This document shows, one piece after another, positions 49,876 through 50,256 of a DNA stretch of 50,256 bases. A program made the position numbers and the translations under genes. Source of the DNA: Christensenellaceae bacterium (GTDB lineage: Bacteria; Bacillota; Clostridia; Christensenellales; Aristaeellaceae); assembly GCA_012518615.1 (NCBI GenBank), contig JAAYRU010000048.1:1-50256 (forward strand), written 5' to 3'. Under the pieces are notes generated by a model. The model was not told the DNA's origin. It was given only the letters and a program-made list of their open reading frames with translations, and made no database searches. Each line of letters begins with the position of its first letter. Positions within the stretch are counted from its first letter, which is position 1.

Positions 49876-50256
49876 ATGGCTAGTATAACAGAAGGAATGC
49901 GATATAGGAAGAAGATAGTGGAATATGCAATACTACACAACAATAACGCACTTGCAGCAAGAAAGTTTCGAAAAACGCGACAGTATGTAAGCTATTGGCG
50001 TAAACGGTATGTTAAGGGTGACATAGAATCACTAAGAAAAAAGTCCACGCGCCCACACTCTCACCCTAACCAACACACTAAAAAAGAACTGGAGCTTATT
50101 CGTCATATGTATAGATATCATAGGCATAAAGGCTTAGCGCATGTCTTTAGGAAGTGTCAAGATGAAGGTTATACACGATGTTATGATTCAATGTGTAGGC
50201 AAATTCGAAAGATGAAATTAAACACTAAGCCTAAGATAAAGCATTACTACAAGAAA
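49876..50256 (+). CDS. IS transposase, N-terminal part (runs off the right edge)
   Basis: 127 codons from ATG 49876 (AAAGGA upstream) remain open to the window edge. The start carries a helix-turn-helix (residues about 8-50, with AILHNNNALAARKF and TRQYVSYWRKRY) followed by a Lys/Arg-rich linker and a second helical DNA-binding segment (LIRHMYRYHRHKGLAHV). The integrase catalytic core with its DDE residues would lie beyond the edge. The plan matches single-ORF transposases of the IS3/IS481-like type; the exact family cannot be decided from this part. Confidence 0.75.
   Translation, partial: MASITEGMRYRKKIVEYAILHNNNALAARKFRKTRQYVSYWRKRYVKGDIESLRKKSTRPHSHPNQHTKKELELIRHMYRYHRHKGLAHVFRKCQDEGYTRCYDSMCRQIRKMKLNTKPKIKHYYKK

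Noticed and set aside
1-50256. Composite transposon bounded by the two IS copies
   Set aside because: The interior is 50 kb of housekeeping and energy genes, possibly with the chromosome origin region. A contig break at a repeat is the simpler reading.
1-50256. tRNA and rRNA genes
   Set aside because: I saw no cloverleaf with a GTTCGA-type T loop or rRNA-like segment in any intergenic space.

Overview
The window looks like chromosomal DNA of a low-to-medium GC, Gram-positive, strictly anaerobic member of the Clostridia. The signs are an LPXTG-type cell-wall-anchored adhesin, AGGAGG-type ribosome binding sites, sigma-A promoters (TTGACA-N17-TATAAT), a bifurcating-type [FeFe]-hydrogenase operon, a membrane pyrophosphatase with the K+-dependent signature, and no respiratory oxidase. 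Species cannot be named from the sequence. Both window edges lie inside copies of what appears to be the same insertion sequence, in the same orientation. This is what a contig broken at a repeat would look like.

Layout. 1-490: IS right end, then a promoter, a candidate structured RNA and a terminator. 493-3452: exported ferritin-like protein with an Arg/Gly-rich tail, then a response regulator/histidine kinase pair. 3467-9223: a degenerate ORF, a palindromic leader and a 1718-residue surface adhesin with a beta-helix, eleven Cna_B modules and an FctA-like domain. 9440-13038: a heterodimeric ABC exporter. 13227-14666: an AlbA_2/Schlafen-type regulator. 14693-14974: an array of nine CTTTC(G/T)AGT motifs with an internal 131-bp period. 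It lies just upstream of the promoter of a four-gene operon at 15144-18608 (DUF6273 lipid-exported protein, ribokinase-like kinase, YhhN membrane protein, PIG-L deacetylase). 18855-24703: complete type I restriction-modification (hsdM, hsdS, hsdR). 24787-25608: metallo-beta-lactamase-fold enzyme. 25831-29919: CydDC-like thiol exporter operon with YgbA-like and DUF454 genes, which suggests nitrosative or redox stress. 30146-34534 (minus strand): mscS, an exported transglutaminase, pyrE, lysA.

34535-35339 is an 800-bp noncoding strand switch. It holds three near-perfect 16-bp parS sites and two perfect DnaA boxes, so it is a candidate origin or centromere region. To its right lies addA. The 3' end of addA is present twice, on either side of a GmrSD-like (DUF262/DUF1524) gene. 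The two copies encode the same protein over about 52 codons but differ at 20 synonymous third positions. That is the mark of a defence cassette inserted by recombination with a diverged allele.

41716-43899 encodes the ion-pumping pyrophosphatase. 44011-49405 (minus strand) is a three-gene hydrogenase operon behind a perfect consensus promoter. Its flavoprotein subunit is a natural fusion of HydB/NuoF with an NfnB/GltD-like FAD/NAD(P)H module. The encoded complex could therefore connect H2, ferredoxin, NAD(H) and NADP(H). This fusion and the addA/GmrSD scar are the two most notable systems in the window; the parS/DnaA region is the third.
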